The notes: generated by a model not told the origin, from the letters alone. A stretch of 13,266 nt of DNA from Paracoccaceae bacterium (GCA_011525185.1 WTIQ01000105.1:1-13266); one strand, 5' to 3'; numbered from the stretch's first letter, positions 1 to 7,121 are shown. A program made the numbers and translations.

Positions 1-274
1 GAGTAACATCATTGTATCCCCCACCTTCTTCTATGTAATATTTTAAATGCGTTCCAACGCCTAAATAATTTGATCCGTCTAAAGCAATCCAAGGATGCAA
101 TGCGCGACAAGTCCCTAAAAATGACTTGTCTGTGACCTTAATCCAACCACCAATTTTTTCAGGAAACCCAAAGCGGAATCTCACTTTATCTGTATCAAAC
201 CAACCACCCTCATTCGCATATGACGTGGTTTCTTTGTTAACGCCGGGGCGAAATTGTAGCTTGGTAAATGGCAT
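1..274 (-). CDS. Phage tail/virion structural protein, N-terminal part (runs off window)
   Basis: The first 91 codons of a gene that continues past the left edge. The start is an ATG at 274 with an ideal SD (AGGAGG, six bases upstream). The protein begins MPFTKLQFRPGVNKETT, followed around residues 22-44 by GGWFDTDKVRFRFGFPEKIGGW. I associate this opening with large virion proteins of uncultured marine phages, usually annotated only as hypothetical or tail proteins. The Trp/Gly-rich beta-type sequence would fit a beta-propeller or tail-tube-associated protein, but that is inference. It follows the endolysin after an 81-nt gap containing a hairpin and a consensus -10 box, so it may have its own promoter. 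A stabilisation, tail-tubular or receptor-binding role is possible; the rest of the gene is needed to choose. Confidence 0.8.
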   Translation of the reverse strand, partial: MPFTKLQFRPGVNKETTSYANEGGWFDTDKVRFRFGFPEKIGGWIKVTDKSFLGTCRALHPWIALDGSNYLGVGTHLKYYIEEGGGYNDVT

Positions 275-295
275 TAGAAACCTCCTGCTACGGTG

Positions 296-301
296 ATTAT
301 A
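296..301 (-). promoter_or_regulatory. Consensus -10 box (TATAAT) upstream of the tail gene
   Basis: A perfect TATAAT, preceded by GTG, sits 21 bases upstream of the ATG at 274, in the gap after the endolysin. No good TTGACA-like -35 lies at 16-18 nt spacing. The shared 13-mer described separately ends 11 bases upstream. It could be a sigma70 promoter that uses an activator or an unusual upstream element, or a chance match in AT-rich DNA. Confidence 0.35.
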
Positions 302-312
302 CACATTTTGAG

Positions 313-325
313 CAATTGTTCGAGT
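313..325 (-). promoter_or_regulatory. 13-mer ACTCGAACAATTG, copy 1
   Basis: On the minus strand this gap contains ACTCGAACAATTG, identical to the 13-mer at 12690-12702 and in the same orientation. Most of it lies in the 3' arm of the hairpin at 316-354. The element may be a phage promoter or regulator site, or a transcript-processing signal. Nothing in the sequence alone decides which. Confidence 0.4.
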
Positions 326-354
326 TATTCTTTTTTAGAAAATAAGCCGAACAA
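316..354 (-). terminator. Imperfect 14-bp hairpin just after the endolysin stop
   Basis: Starting one base after the endolysin stop codon, the minus strand reads TTGTTCGGCTTATT, an 11-nt loop, then AATAACTCGAACAA. Twelve of 14 positions pair, with a two-base internal mismatch. There is no U-run after the stem (TTGCTCAAAATG follows), so it is not a canonical intrinsic terminator. It could be a weak terminator, a stabilising 3' end or an RNase III processing site. Confidence 0.45.
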
Positions 355-355
355 A

Positions 356-985
356 TTAAGACAGCAACCATCCATGAATTTTTTTAGTTTTGTTCATGCG
401 ATCTTGAAGCCCGTGATAGCCACCATTTATACGTCTCGTAATGCTTTTAATGACACTATCGCTTATGCCCTTGTCAGCCATGACAAACAAACCGTTTTTC
501 TCAAAGAAAAATATTGCGCTTTCGAACGCAAGCTCATTTGCAATGGGATCAGGATTGTCTACTAAACTATCACGCCCAATATGTTCCGCAAACTGCTTGA
601 TGTTGATAGCACCCGTGGTTTGCAAAAATCCGCGGCCTCGATTTTTCCATCCGTCACCGGAGCTTTCTGGTCCGTTGCCCATGCGATCCGCGTAAACTTT
701 ATTTGCGAGCTTTTCTGGGTTTCGTGCATATGGCTCTGCATCTGCTTCTGACTTAAAGCGTGAAGGCCAGACACGGCACATAGTGGACGCACGATAGTTT
801 AGATTTTCTTCGCTAACCATAAAGTTGCCACTTTCATGCGCGGCTTGACCTAGCAAATGCGCACCGCGCTTTGGTGTTAGATCATAATGCTTTGCGATAG
901 CTCGTGCAGTGTTAGGACCAAAGGCTCCATCAGGGGTAACGCCGCAAGTCTCTTGCAGCATTTTTAGCGCGTCTCCCTTAGCCAT
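356..985 (-). CDS. GH19-type endolysin (chitinase-like lysozyme)
   Basis: A 209-residue cell-wall hydrolase expected to cleave peptidoglycan glycan strands at lysis. Residues 7-33 form a short peptidoglycan-binding-like helix motif (GVTPDGAFGPNTARA). The GH19 catalytic core follows: AHESGNF with Glu51, then SEENLNY with Glu59/60, then GRGFLQTTG with Thr123/124. The spacing Glu51-Glu60-Thr123/124 resembles the Glu-Glu-Thr triad I recall for the GH19 phage endolysin of Salmonella phage SPN1S. Near the C-terminus, RRINGGYHGLQDRM is also typical. There is no signal peptide, so export should depend on a holin, and two candidates lie just upstream. The ATG at 985 is preceded by GGAAAGGA at good spacing. 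Family assignment is firm; exact bond specificity is inferred. Confidence 0.93.
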   Translation of the reverse strand: MAKGDALKMLQETCGVTPDGAFGPNTARAIAKHYDLTPKRGAHLLGQAAHESGNFMVSEENLNYRASTMCRVWPSRFKSEADAEPYARNPEKLANKVYADRMGNGPESSGDGWKNRGRGFLQTTGAINIKQFAEHIGRDSLVDNPDPIANELAFESAIFFFEKNGLFVMADKGISDSVIKSITRRINGGYHGLQDRMNKTKKIHGWLLS

Positions 986-1072
986 GTCTTTTCCTTTCCA
1001 GATGAAGACGCCAGCAATTTACTAACGTATTAATGCTAACCATTGTCAAAAGTGCAGTGTGCCAGTCTATCA

Positions 1073-1456
1073 TCACTTACGTCCTAAAAATTGTTTAAAA
1101 CCTCTGATTCCAAAAGAGGCACTTATTGCAGTTAAAAGGGCGTACATATACCAGTCTGGCGCTTTTTGAAGCTGAGTAAAGCCATGCTCAACCACTCCCT
1201 CCAAACCCGGAATGAAGCATAAGATCATAGGAATCGACAAAACAATTACAAAATATTCGTCTTTCCAAGATGTGCCGCTATTCTGCGCCATAATGCGTTC
1301 CCAATCTGCTACCGAAGTTTCCTTCGACAACATGATTTTTGCTTTGGCTTCTGCTTCAGTTAGTTTTAACTTTGCTTCTGCCGCTTGCTTATCGGCTTTT
1401 CCCTTCAACCACCCGCCTGCAAGCTCAGTAAGACCACCAAGAATTGCTTGTATCAT
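1073..1456 (-). CDS. Putative holin (resembles the GTA/3-TM holin family)
   Basis: A 127-residue membrane protein. Residues 1-18 are an amphipathic start. Residues 19-47 are an Ala/Lys/Glu-rich coiled coil. The motif DWERIMAQNSGTSWKDE precedes hydrophobic segments at about 68-84 and 103-117, and the tail is basic (RGFKQFLGRK). The SWKDE-membrane arrangement and the PDWYMYAL segment resemble the holin family described for gene transfer agents (Pfam 'GTA_holin_3TM', from memory). It is next to the endolysin, and its ATG directly abuts the stop of the preceding gene (TAAATG), with GGAGAAG as SD. Permeabilising the inner membrane so the endolysin can act is the likely role. Only two clear membrane segments are visible, so the family match is moderate. 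Confidence 0.7.
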   Translation of the reverse strand: MIQAILGGLTELAGGWLKGKADKQAAEAKLKLTEAEAKAKIMLSKETSVADWERIMAQNSGTSWKDEYFVIVLSIPMILCFIPGLEGVVEHGFTQLQKAPDWYMYALLTAISASFGIRGFKQFLGRK

Positions 1457-1660
1457 TTACTTCTTCTCCGAACCAAGCCACACGGCTATCGTTCCTGTCA
1501 TCGCCCCAGAAACCACTGAGATCATCGCGCTCTGTTGTGTTGATAAATCGTCAAGAGACATTCCCCATTCGATTACACGAATGTACATGATGGTCATCAC
1601 GAGCATCATCAGTCGAGGCATTATCTTCCATTCAAGAAAACGCTCCATTGTTACGGTCAT
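1457..1660 (-). CDS. Small two-TM protein, candidate holin
   Basis: A 67-residue protein with hydrophobic segments at about 13-32 and 44-62 and a charged C-terminus (GSEKK). The ATG at 1660 was chosen because GGAGG lies at ideal spacing before it. An upstream in-frame start at 1729 would add 23 unhydrophobic residues and overlap the previous gene deeply. Size, two membrane spans and location beside the endolysin fit a class II holin or a holin modulator. The next gene encodes a second, larger holin-like protein, so the two may work as holin and antiholin or as redundant holins. I recognise the sequence type as conserved in marine phages but recall no demonstrated function. Confidence 0.72.
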   Translation of the reverse strand: MTVTMERFLEWKIMPRLMMLVMTIMYIRVIEWGMSLDDLSTQQSAMISVVSGAMTGTIAVWLGSEKK

Positions 1661-1661
1661 C

Positions 1662-1892
1662 TTATACCTCCATATCCACAATTTGCCCTTGTGGCTGTAG
1701 ATCCGTATTTCGTGACCCAAACCTATCATAACTGTGCATCAAAGCAAGCTGTTGCTGTTCCAGCACCTTAGCGAGCTTGTGAGCGCGGTTATGAGTCCTC
1801 TGCACCTGTTGTTGCGCCTGATGGTTTTCGATACTCTCACGGCTTCTCTGAGCCTCTACAGAGAAAGGTAAGTTGCCCACTGGATCAAGCAT
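1662..1892 (-). CDS. Gln-rich helical protein of unknown function
   Basis: A 76-residue, largely alpha-helical protein with a Gln/Arg/His-rich middle (HQAQQQVQRTHNRAHKLAKVL) and no membrane segment. I do not recognise its family. The ATG at 1892 overlaps the stop of the upstream gene by 8 nt, implying translational coupling, and its own SD is weak. A TTG at 1916 in the same frame would add eight residues and cannot be excluded. Its 3' end carries the SD of the following two-TM gene. Its position inside the lysis-proximal cluster suggests co-expression with holins, but no function can be assigned. Confidence 0.6.
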   Translation of the reverse strand: MLDPVGNLPFSVEAQRSRESIENHQAQQQVQRTHNRAHKLAKVLEQQQLALMHSYDRFGSRNTDLQPQGQIVDMEV

Positions 1893-2352
1893 TGGCAAGC
1901 CATATAAATCCGACAAGACCGCCCATTAAAACAAAAAACAACGCTACTCCCGCGGCCCACTCTATAATAGATTGCTTGATCTCCATGCGCCTAAATTCAT
2001 GCTCTCGCTTTTGTTTTCGAATATCTGCCTCAATCTTCAAAAACTCTTGCCAGTGAGACGGACCCAATATCGCAGGGTGGGAGATGAGTTGCCGCAATTC
2101 GTCTCTCATTTTTTCCGCTTGCTTTCTCGCAAGAAAAACTTCCATAGCTTGAGCCTGCGTTCCTCCGCCCAATGCTTTATACCAAGGCGGCTTGTCTGCC
2201 ATTTTCTCTGCTTGGTCGATGTCAGCCATACAGTTTGCCCATTGCTGCAACTGTTGGCCCATATCTTGGAGATTTCGTCCGACTTGGACGCCTTTGCGCA
2301 TAAAATTATATGCGGCTTGTGCTCCAGCAATCGCAACACTGACTTCGATCAT
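1885..2352 (-). CDS. Conserved phage protein: coiled coil with C-terminal membrane anchor
   Basis: A 155-residue protein starting MIEVSVAIAGAQAAYNFMRK, with long charged helices (about 28-130) and a single C-terminal membrane segment at about 132-152. I recognise this layout as a recurrent hypothetical protein of marine phages and recall no assigned function. The ATG at 2352 overlaps the upstream stop as ATGA, with GAGGA about 10 nt upstream. The anchored coiled coil beside two holin candidates would suit a lysis accessory such as an inner-membrane spanin-like protein. However, the membrane anchor is C-terminal, whereas classical i-spanins are anchored N-terminally, so this is speculative. 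Confidence 0.72.
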   Translation of the reverse strand: MIEVSVAIAGAQAAYNFMRKGVQVGRNLQDMGQQLQQWANCMADIDQAEKMADKPPWYKALGGGTQAQAMEVFLARKQAEKMRDELRQLISHPAILGPSHWQEFLKIEADIRKQKREHEFRRMEIKQSIIEWAAGVALFFVLMGGLVGFIWLANA

Positions 2353-2513
2353 GTATCATAAATCCTCGCTGGACAAACATAATCAGGCGAAACTACATAT
2401 CTTTTAACATACCATACATAATACGGCCTGTCATATCCACAGTCATAGATACAGACTTTATGTAAACCCAGAACGAAAGATTGGCCCCAGAAAACTGCGA
2501 CCAAAGTGCACAC
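2349..2513 (-). CDS. Small Cys-containing protein, unknown function
   Basis: A 54-residue protein from a GTG at 2513, which shares one base with the stop of the previous gene and has AAAGG seven bases upstream. It ends in an ATGA overlap with the next gene, so both junctions look translationally coupled. The N-terminus is hydrophobic (VCTLVAVFWGQSFVLGL), suggesting a short signal or membrane segment. A Cys/Tyr-rich part follows, including VCIYDCGYDRPYY and YVCPARIYDT. Four cysteines in total could form disulfides if it is exported. A longer start (TTG at 2540) lacks a better SD. It resembles short exported or anchored hypothetical proteins of marine phages; no function is assigned. Confidence 0.6.
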   Translation of the reverse strand: MCTLVAVFWGQSFVLGLHKVCIYDCGYDRPYYVWYVKRYVVSPDYVCPARIYDT

Positions 2514-2953
2514 TATTTGGCCTTTCTCTTGTGCCACCAAAGCCGTCTGTAGTTGTCATGAAACTTTGTCATGTGCAGCAATTCGTCTTTTATCATTTGC
2601 TCCTCATCCCAAGTATCAAACTGTAACTCTGTCTGTTCACGTTTAAACGGTATAACATGAACTAAAGGTGTGCCAGCCTCAATCAAATACTCACCTTCCT
2701 CGTGACCGTCCCAAAAGAAAGGAAAATTTACTTGCCTGTGGTATGCGTCAGTGTCAACTACACCTTCCATTATTCTGACATTACAGTAGTGATGCGGAGG
2801 TGATTTAAACAAACAAGACCACCCTTTCGGCGTTTCAATAACCCACGGGTTAGTAAACTTAAATAAGATTTTTCCAATTTTATAATTTTGTATTGGGCAG
2901 TCATCACCGACTTGTCCCCAAGCGTGTGAAGATATTGCTTCTTGACCAAACAA
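2513..2953 (-). CDS. DUF6065-like protein, C-terminal part of a frameshifted gene
   Basis: The only start in this frame near the 5' end is a TTG at 2953, with no SD. The frame actually stays open back to 3040 and continues the protein encoded at 3031-3261. Joined, they give about 249 residues. This part contains IGKILFKFTNPWVIETPKGW, then LFKSPPHHY, GVVDTDAY, NFPFFWDG and GTPLVHVIPFKREQ. That series of motifs resembles DUF6065 as I remember it; function is unknown. The lack of an SD argues that this half is not independently translated, and that the break is a mutation or a sequencing error. It overlaps the next gene by one base at its stop. Confidence 0.65.
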   Translation of the reverse strand: MFGQEAISSHAWGQVGDDCPIQNYKIGKILFKFTNPWVIETPKGWSCLFKSPPHHYCNVRIMEGVVDTDAYHRQVNFPFFWDGHEEGEYLIEAGTPLVHVIPFKREQTELQFDTWDEEQMIKDELLHMTKFHDNYRRLWWHKRKAK

Positions 2954-3030
2954 GTTTAAATCTGTTGCAGGTTGAACACGTAGCCCTAATTCAGTTTCAC
3001 CAGTTTTTTCATTTTTAACGTTGCGTATAC

Positions 3031-3261
3031 TTATCGCAAATCACACCACGCGGGAATATAGTAACCGTTTGACGCAGCATCTAAGACAGGTACACAGCGT
3101 TTTACTGTTTGTGGCTCATGTGGTTCAGCACCTTTTGGACGCCGCGCTAACGATTTAAACCAGTCAGGCAAACTCTTGGATGCTCGCATCGGACGTGGTA
3201 TCAATTCATGATCTTTTCGATACCGAAACCTTATGTACGGCTTTTCTTTTTTTCTAAACAT
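3031..3261 (-). CDS. DUF6065-like protein, N-terminal part of a frameshifted gene
   Basis: A 76-codon reading frame starting MFRKKEKPYIRFRYRK, with IPRPMRASKSLPDWFK (about 21-36) and VKRCVPVLDAASNGYYIPAW (about 53-72). The frame stops at 3031-3033, right after PAWCDLR. The next frame continues seamlessly as AISIRNVKNEKTG and on through the gene ending at 2513. Restoring one base near 3037 joins them as WCDLAISIRN. There is no recognisable slippery heptamer, so programmed frameshifting is unlikely. The start has only a weak SD (TTTAGG). As it stands the product is a truncated, probably non-functional protein. Confidence 0.7.
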   Translation of the reverse strand: MFRKKEKPYIRFRYRKDHELIPRPMRASKSLPDWFKSLARRPKGAEPHEPQTVKRCVPVLDAASNGYYIPAWCDLR

Positions 3262-3283
3262 AACTGCCTAAAGAAATTATCTT

Positions 3284-3661
3284 TTAAGTTGGCTTTGTGG
3301 GCCATGCTACATTACTGGGGAAATCAGTTTGTGTTGGCACGTCTCTAAGTGCTTGTCTGTATGTCTTCCAACTACTTCTTAATGTTTCTAGGTTATCCCA
3401 AGATGTTGCAGTGTCAAAAATCTTTAGCATTTCCCTATCTGATTCATTAAGTAAACCGTTTCTTTCTGCTCTAATATTCTCTTCTTCTAACTCAGCAATG
3501 ATTGCAGTGTCTTGCACCACAATTCCGTTTTCAAGTTTAGGATGCTCAATAAGATCACCTTCAACTACAGTATAATTAGCCTCAGTATTATTTGAGACTT
3601 CATCCTGTGCTGCAACCCAACACTTGTAGTTGTTATTACCATCAAAAATAAAGTATCCCAT
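3284..3661 (-). CDS. Phage tail assembly chaperone-like protein
   Basis: A 125-residue protein. The N-terminal half (1-60) is a small beta-type domain starting MGYFIFDGNNNYKCW. The C-terminal half carries the pattern of phage tail assembly chaperone proteins (Pfam Phage_tail_APC style): RNGLLNESDREML (67-79), then SWKTYRQALRDVPTQ (97-111), then DFP-NVAWPTKP (113-124). Such proteins accompany fibre genes and help fold or attach fibres; they are usually absent from the virion. It lies directly after two fibre-type genes, which supports the call. The ATG at 3661 is one base beyond the stop of the upstream gene, with AAGG as SD. The molecular partner is inferred from position. Confidence 0.78.
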   Translation of the reverse strand: MGYFIFDGNNNYKCWVAAQDEVSNNTEANYTVVEGDLIEHPKLENGIVVQDTAIIAELEEENIRAERNGLLNESDREMLKIFDTATSWDNLETLRSSWKTYRQALRDVPTQTDFPSNVAWPTKPT

Positions 3662-3662
3662 C

Positions 3663-4136
3663 TTAATCTACCTTATAAATGTTGACTGTTCCGGGGGAAC
3701 TCCAGTTTGTTGATCCTGAAATTCTAACCCAACCAATAAAACCTTGAGAACCCTGACCTGATTGACGCCTAACGGTAGTTGACATACCATCGCCAGCATT
3801 TGCAACAGCATCAGTTTTTAAACTGGTAAAGCCATTAGAGTCCGTATAACCTGCCCATTGCTGACCGCTTACTGTAGCGCCATTAACGGCGAGATTGCTG
3901 TTACTCGTATTAGAGGAGCTACCTTTGTAATAGTACAATCCTGCGGTTGTTATATTTACATTGGTCCCTGAACCCGCAGAATTTGGAGCACTTGTGGAAC
4001 CTCCAAGGCCACTACCCCCCGCGGCAATATCACCAGAACCAAGAATGCTCTCGCCGCCTACGGTCTTAAAGCCGTTAACGCTAGAGACTTCTCTGTTGTT
4101 ACTTATTACGGTTGTACCGCTTACCTTTATAGCCAT
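3663..4136 (-). CDS. Short tail fibre / virion protein
   Basis: A 157-residue Gly/Ser/Asn-rich beta-type protein starting MAIKVSGTTVISNN, an opening I associate with tail-fibre-like proteins of marine phages. The first 50 residues look like an attachment module, with a Gly/Ser hinge (GGSGLGGSTSAPNSAGSG) near 40-58. The rest (about 59-157) resembles a small globular tip domain rich in Ser, Gly and Trp. It is flanked by the large S74 fibre and the tail assembly chaperone, so a host-recognition or accessory fibre role is likely. SD AAAGGA lies seven bases before the ATG at 4136. No enzymatic motif is seen. Confidence 0.7.
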   Translation of the reverse strand: MAIKVSGTTVISNNREVSSVNGFKTVGGESILGSGDIAAGGSGLGGSTSAPNSAGSGTNVNITTAGLYYYKGSSSNTSNSNLAVNGATVSGQQWAGYTDSNGFTSLKTDAVANAGDGMSTTVRRQSGQGSQGFIGWVRISGSTNWSSPGTVNIYKVD

Positions 4137-4154
4137 CGTCGCGTCCTTTCACTA

Positions 4155-7112
4155 TTAGCTAAGTTTTGATTTTAGCTCATTGATTTGAGACTGCTGATCT
4201 TTGACCGCTTCAATCAACACCGCTATGAGGTTTCCGTATTTGACAGACTTAATTCCTTCTTTGTTTGTGCTTACTAAATCAGGCAAAACCTTTTCTACTT
4301 CTTGAGCAATCACACCTATTTCTGACTTACCGCTATTTATCCAATCAAACGCAACTCCGCGCAAGGAGTTTATCGTATCTAACGGATTTGCAAAAGTACT
4401 AATGTTTGTCTTGAGGCTTGCATCAGAAGTGGTGTTGAAGTTTACCGCAGTAATATCCGCAGTAGAAACCATATTTTTTGATACATCTATTTGCTCTGCA
4501 TCACCATTTAGTTTCATATATTCTAGTGCTGCACTGTTACCATCTTCTTTCACATAAAAAACAGCTTCGGAGGTTGCTGCTCCAGACGTGCCATCTACAA
4601 GTTTGGATAGAATCTGAAAGGCTGTAACAGTATTGCCGCCAGCATCTTTTGTCTCCATATCTAATATGGCGGGAAAGTTACCACTAGCGCCAGCCGTTAC
4701 ACTATGCTCTATTCTAAGAGTAGGACCAACTGCATTAGCAAGATTGCCTTGAAAAACAAAAATTCCAGAAGAAGTTCCAGAAGCCTCTTCAAACACTAAT
4801 TGTTCAACCGTAGCACCATCGTTGTAGATTGCATAGTCACCACCCGTACCAAGAACAATTTTGGCGTTATCGGGAAACTCTAGTGCATCGTCCGACTTAT
4901 CCCAGACTACGTTATAGTTAGCGCCTGTAAAGGTTACGTCACCATCGTGAGTTGCCCCATCGTCTGTAACTGTACCTGTTACGTTAATGCCACTGCTGTC
5001 GATGCGGAGGCGCTCTGCTGCATCAACTACAAAACTTAGTTCATCATCTGAGTGGGTGTAGTTAATCTGACCTCTAGTTGCAGTATCAGCATCACCAAAC
5101 AATATTCCGCTAGTACCAGTGTTTGTTCCAGATGCTAATAACTGCAATCTTGGATTAGTTGCTTGCACGGTCAAAGGATACGAAGGCGAACTCGTCCCAA
5201 TGCCTACGTTACCTGAGCTGTCAATACGCATGGCTTCTGTGCCGCCAGACACAAGCCTAACATTTTGACTTGATCTTGCTCTTAATTCTAAATCATGCCC
5301 AGTATTTGCTGCAAGTACGGCACTAGTATTATCGTCATAAATCCCAAGTGCATCACCTACTTCTAAAGGATAAGAGGGACTTGAATTACCAATCCCGACG
5401 TTACCTGAGCTGTCGATGCGCATGCGTTCTGCATTGTTTGTTTGAAACTGCAACGAATTGTTGGTGTGATCCGAACGTATACGCTGAATGTTTACATCAT
5501 CTTCATCGCCTAAATTAATGTCTGAATTAGATGCGTTGTCAGCGGTAATACACAAGCCAGCAGTTGCAGTTGTACTTTTTAGCTCAAGCAGTGTTGTGGG
5601 CGAAGTCGTCCCAATCCCTAAACTCTCCGCACTCGCATCCCAGAAGAACTTGGCAGTCGTGCCTGTGTCCTCGTAGAAACTGATGTCGCCTGTAGAATGG
5701 TCAATGTTTAGCCGTGTTGATGCAGAACTTAACGCATCGTTTATTGTCTCTATATAAAAGTCACCATTTGCCGACCTCAGCCGTGTATTTAAATCCGTAG
5801 TGTCTGTTTCTAACATGTTAATAAAAACAGCTACGTCACTTATCTTTAAGTCACCATTGAGATTTTGGTTCCCATCCACGGTCAGCCCATCAGCCGAAAT
5901 TGACCCTGTTACGTCAATACCTGTGGAGGTTGTTTCTAATTTTGGAAGTGCATTGTGAAATAGTTTAACCGAACCGCCGCTAGTGGCGAATATCATGTTC
6001 GCACCAGTAGCGTCTTCTATTTGTACGTTCGTTGAGCCTTGAATAAACAAGTCTCCAGTGCCTGCGTCTTTTACATAACTATTAGACCCATCATGGTAAA
6101 TCTGTAGGTCAGACCCAGCACCAAAGATGGCTTTGTCGTTGTCACCGAAGGTGAGGTCTGTTGACGATAGCGCAACAACCCCAGTGCCGTTTGGCGCAAG
6201 AGTAATGTTGCCATTCGTGTCAGAGCTGGAAATTGTATTGCCATTTATATTGATGTTATCAACATCCAAATCACCAGTTACGTCTACTGCACCAGTTACT
6301 GTCATCGTTGTAGTGTCAACCGTAACCGCGGTTGAGGCGTCAATGTCTAAAGTTGGCGCAACGATTTCAATTTCGGTATCCGCGTCAATATCTAGCTTAC
6401 CATCTGCGGAGGAGCTAATTTTTAAAGCTGTATCACGAAACTGAAGTTCATCAGTTGTGGTCATCTGTATGTTTCTGCCACTGGTAGTATTGCCGTTAGC
6501 AAGAACCTCAGTGAGAGTATCTGAGCCTCCAACTTGGCTATCAACATACGCTTTAATAGATTGTTGCGTTGCAAGCGCAGATGCGTCATCTCCAGACATG
6601 TCGTCTTGATCAAGAATTTTATCAACTGATACGCTTCCCAACCGCAGGCTATCAAAAAATGCGTTGTTAAAGACGTTAGCCGCCACCGCGCCAGAACCCG
6701 CGCCATCAAAGAACACTACTGCTGTTGTTCCCGCAGGAACCTCATAGTCATTACTCGCATTGTATGTGCCTTGAAATAGCAAAATGCTACGCGAACCAGA
6801 CAAACTGTTGCGCACATAAATAATCTTTTCCGCGTCATTTGGCGTTAGCTGCACGTAAGCTGTTGCACCCAAATCACCGCCATCACCAAAAATAACCAGA
6901 CGATTTCTACCATTAGAGGCCGATCCATTTGAAATAGGTAGTGTATTTGGAGATCCAGAAGAACCTGCACTGGAAAGTGTTATGGAAACCTGACCGTCAA
7001 GAGAAGCGTCCAAAAGCTCAAGGTTTGTGTTTGTGGTAGTACCCCACGTGCCAGACTGTTCGCCTGTGGCTATAAGCTCAATACCGTTGTTCGTTGTATA
7101 TGTACTAGGCAT
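4155..7112 (-). CDS. Large tail fibre with C-terminal S74 intramolecular chaperone
   Basis: A 985-residue trimeric-fibre-type protein. The N-terminus (MPSTYTTNNGIELIATGEQ) is a virion-attachment module common in marine phage fibres. Residues about 150-890 are Gly/Asp/Asn/Thr-rich beta repeats, including three related RIDSSG units near 560, 627 and 700, two of them followed by NVGIGxSSPSYPL, and a related GIGTTSP near 497. The last ~90 residues match the endosialidase-type chaperone (peptidase S74): SDASLK with Ser896 and Lys901, then VAFDWINSGKSEIGVIAQEVEKVLPDL, KYGNLIAVLIEAVKDQ and a final coiled coil. In this family Ser and Lys release the chaperone after trimerisation, which would leave about 895 residues in the virion. 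SD AGGA lies seven bases before the ATG. Confidence 0.92.
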   Translation of the reverse strand: MPSTYTTNNGIELIATGEQSGTWGTTTNTNLELLDASLDGQVSITLSSAGSSGSPNTLPISNGSASNGRNRLVIFGDGGDLGATAYVQLTPNDAEKIIYVRNSLSGSRSILLFQGTYNASNDYEVPAGTTAVVFFDGAGSGAVAANVFNNAFFDSLRLGSVSVDKILDQDDMSGDDASALATQQSIKAYVDSQVGGSDTLTEVLANGNTTSGRNIQMTTTDELQFRDTALKISSSADGKLDIDADTEIEIVAPTLDIDASTAVTVDTTTMTVTGAVDVTGDLDVDNININGNTISSSDTNGNITLAPNGTGVVALSSTDLTFGDNDKAIFGAGSDLQIYHDGSNSYVKDAGTGDLFIQGSTNVQIEDATGANMIFATSGGSVKLFHNALPKLETTSTGIDVTGSISADGLTVDGNQNLNGDLKISDVAVFINMLETDTTDLNTRLRSANGDFYIETINDALSSASTRLNIDHSTGDISFYEDTGTTAKFFWDASAESLGIGTTSPTTLLELKSTTATAGLCITADNASNSDINLGDEDDVNIQRIRSDHTNNSLQFQTNNAERMRIDSSGNVGIGNSSPSYPLEVGDALGIYDDNTSAVLAANTGHDLELRARSSQNVRLVSGGTEAMRIDSSGNVGIGTSSPSYPLTVQATNPRLQLLASGTNTGTSGILFGDADTATRGQINYTHSDDELSFVVDAAERLRIDSSGINVTGTVTDDGATHDGDVTFTGANYNVVWDKSDDALEFPDNAKIVLGTGGDYAIYNDGATVEQLVFEEASGTSSGIFVFQGNLANAVGPTLRIEHSVTAGASGNFPAILDMETKDAGGNTVTAFQILSKLVDGTSGAATSEAVFYVKEDGNSAALEYMKLNGDAEQIDVSKNMVSTADITAVNFNTTSDASLKTNISTFANPLDTINSLRGVAFDWINSGKSEIGVIAQEVEKVLPDLVSTNKEGIKSVKYGNLIAVLIEAVKDQQSQINELKSKLS

Positions 7113-7121
7113 GTTATTATC

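Noticed and set aside
293..565. 90-codon plus-strand frame over the endolysin end
   Set aside because: Antisense to the firmly identified GH19 gene, with low-complexity composition and no SD; a shadow frame.
1023..1033. TTAATACG on the minus strand, resembling the start of a T7 promoter
   Set aside because: The conserved remainder of the T7 promoter (ACTCACTATA) is absent, so this is a chance match.
1021..1049. TTGACA at 1049-1044 (minus) as the -35 of an endolysin promoter
   Set aside because: No acceptable -10 hexamer lies at 15-19 nt spacing; the best candidates match only about half the consensus.
1212..1700. 162-codon plus-strand frame
   Set aside because: Antisense to both holin candidates, whose hydrophobic patterning and SDs are clear; composition is that of a complement frame.
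3031..3045. Programmed -1 ribosomal frameshift at the split gene
   Set aside because: The sequence around the junction (TGTGATTTGCGATAAG) has no X-XXY-YYZ slippery heptamer and no obvious downstream stimulator.
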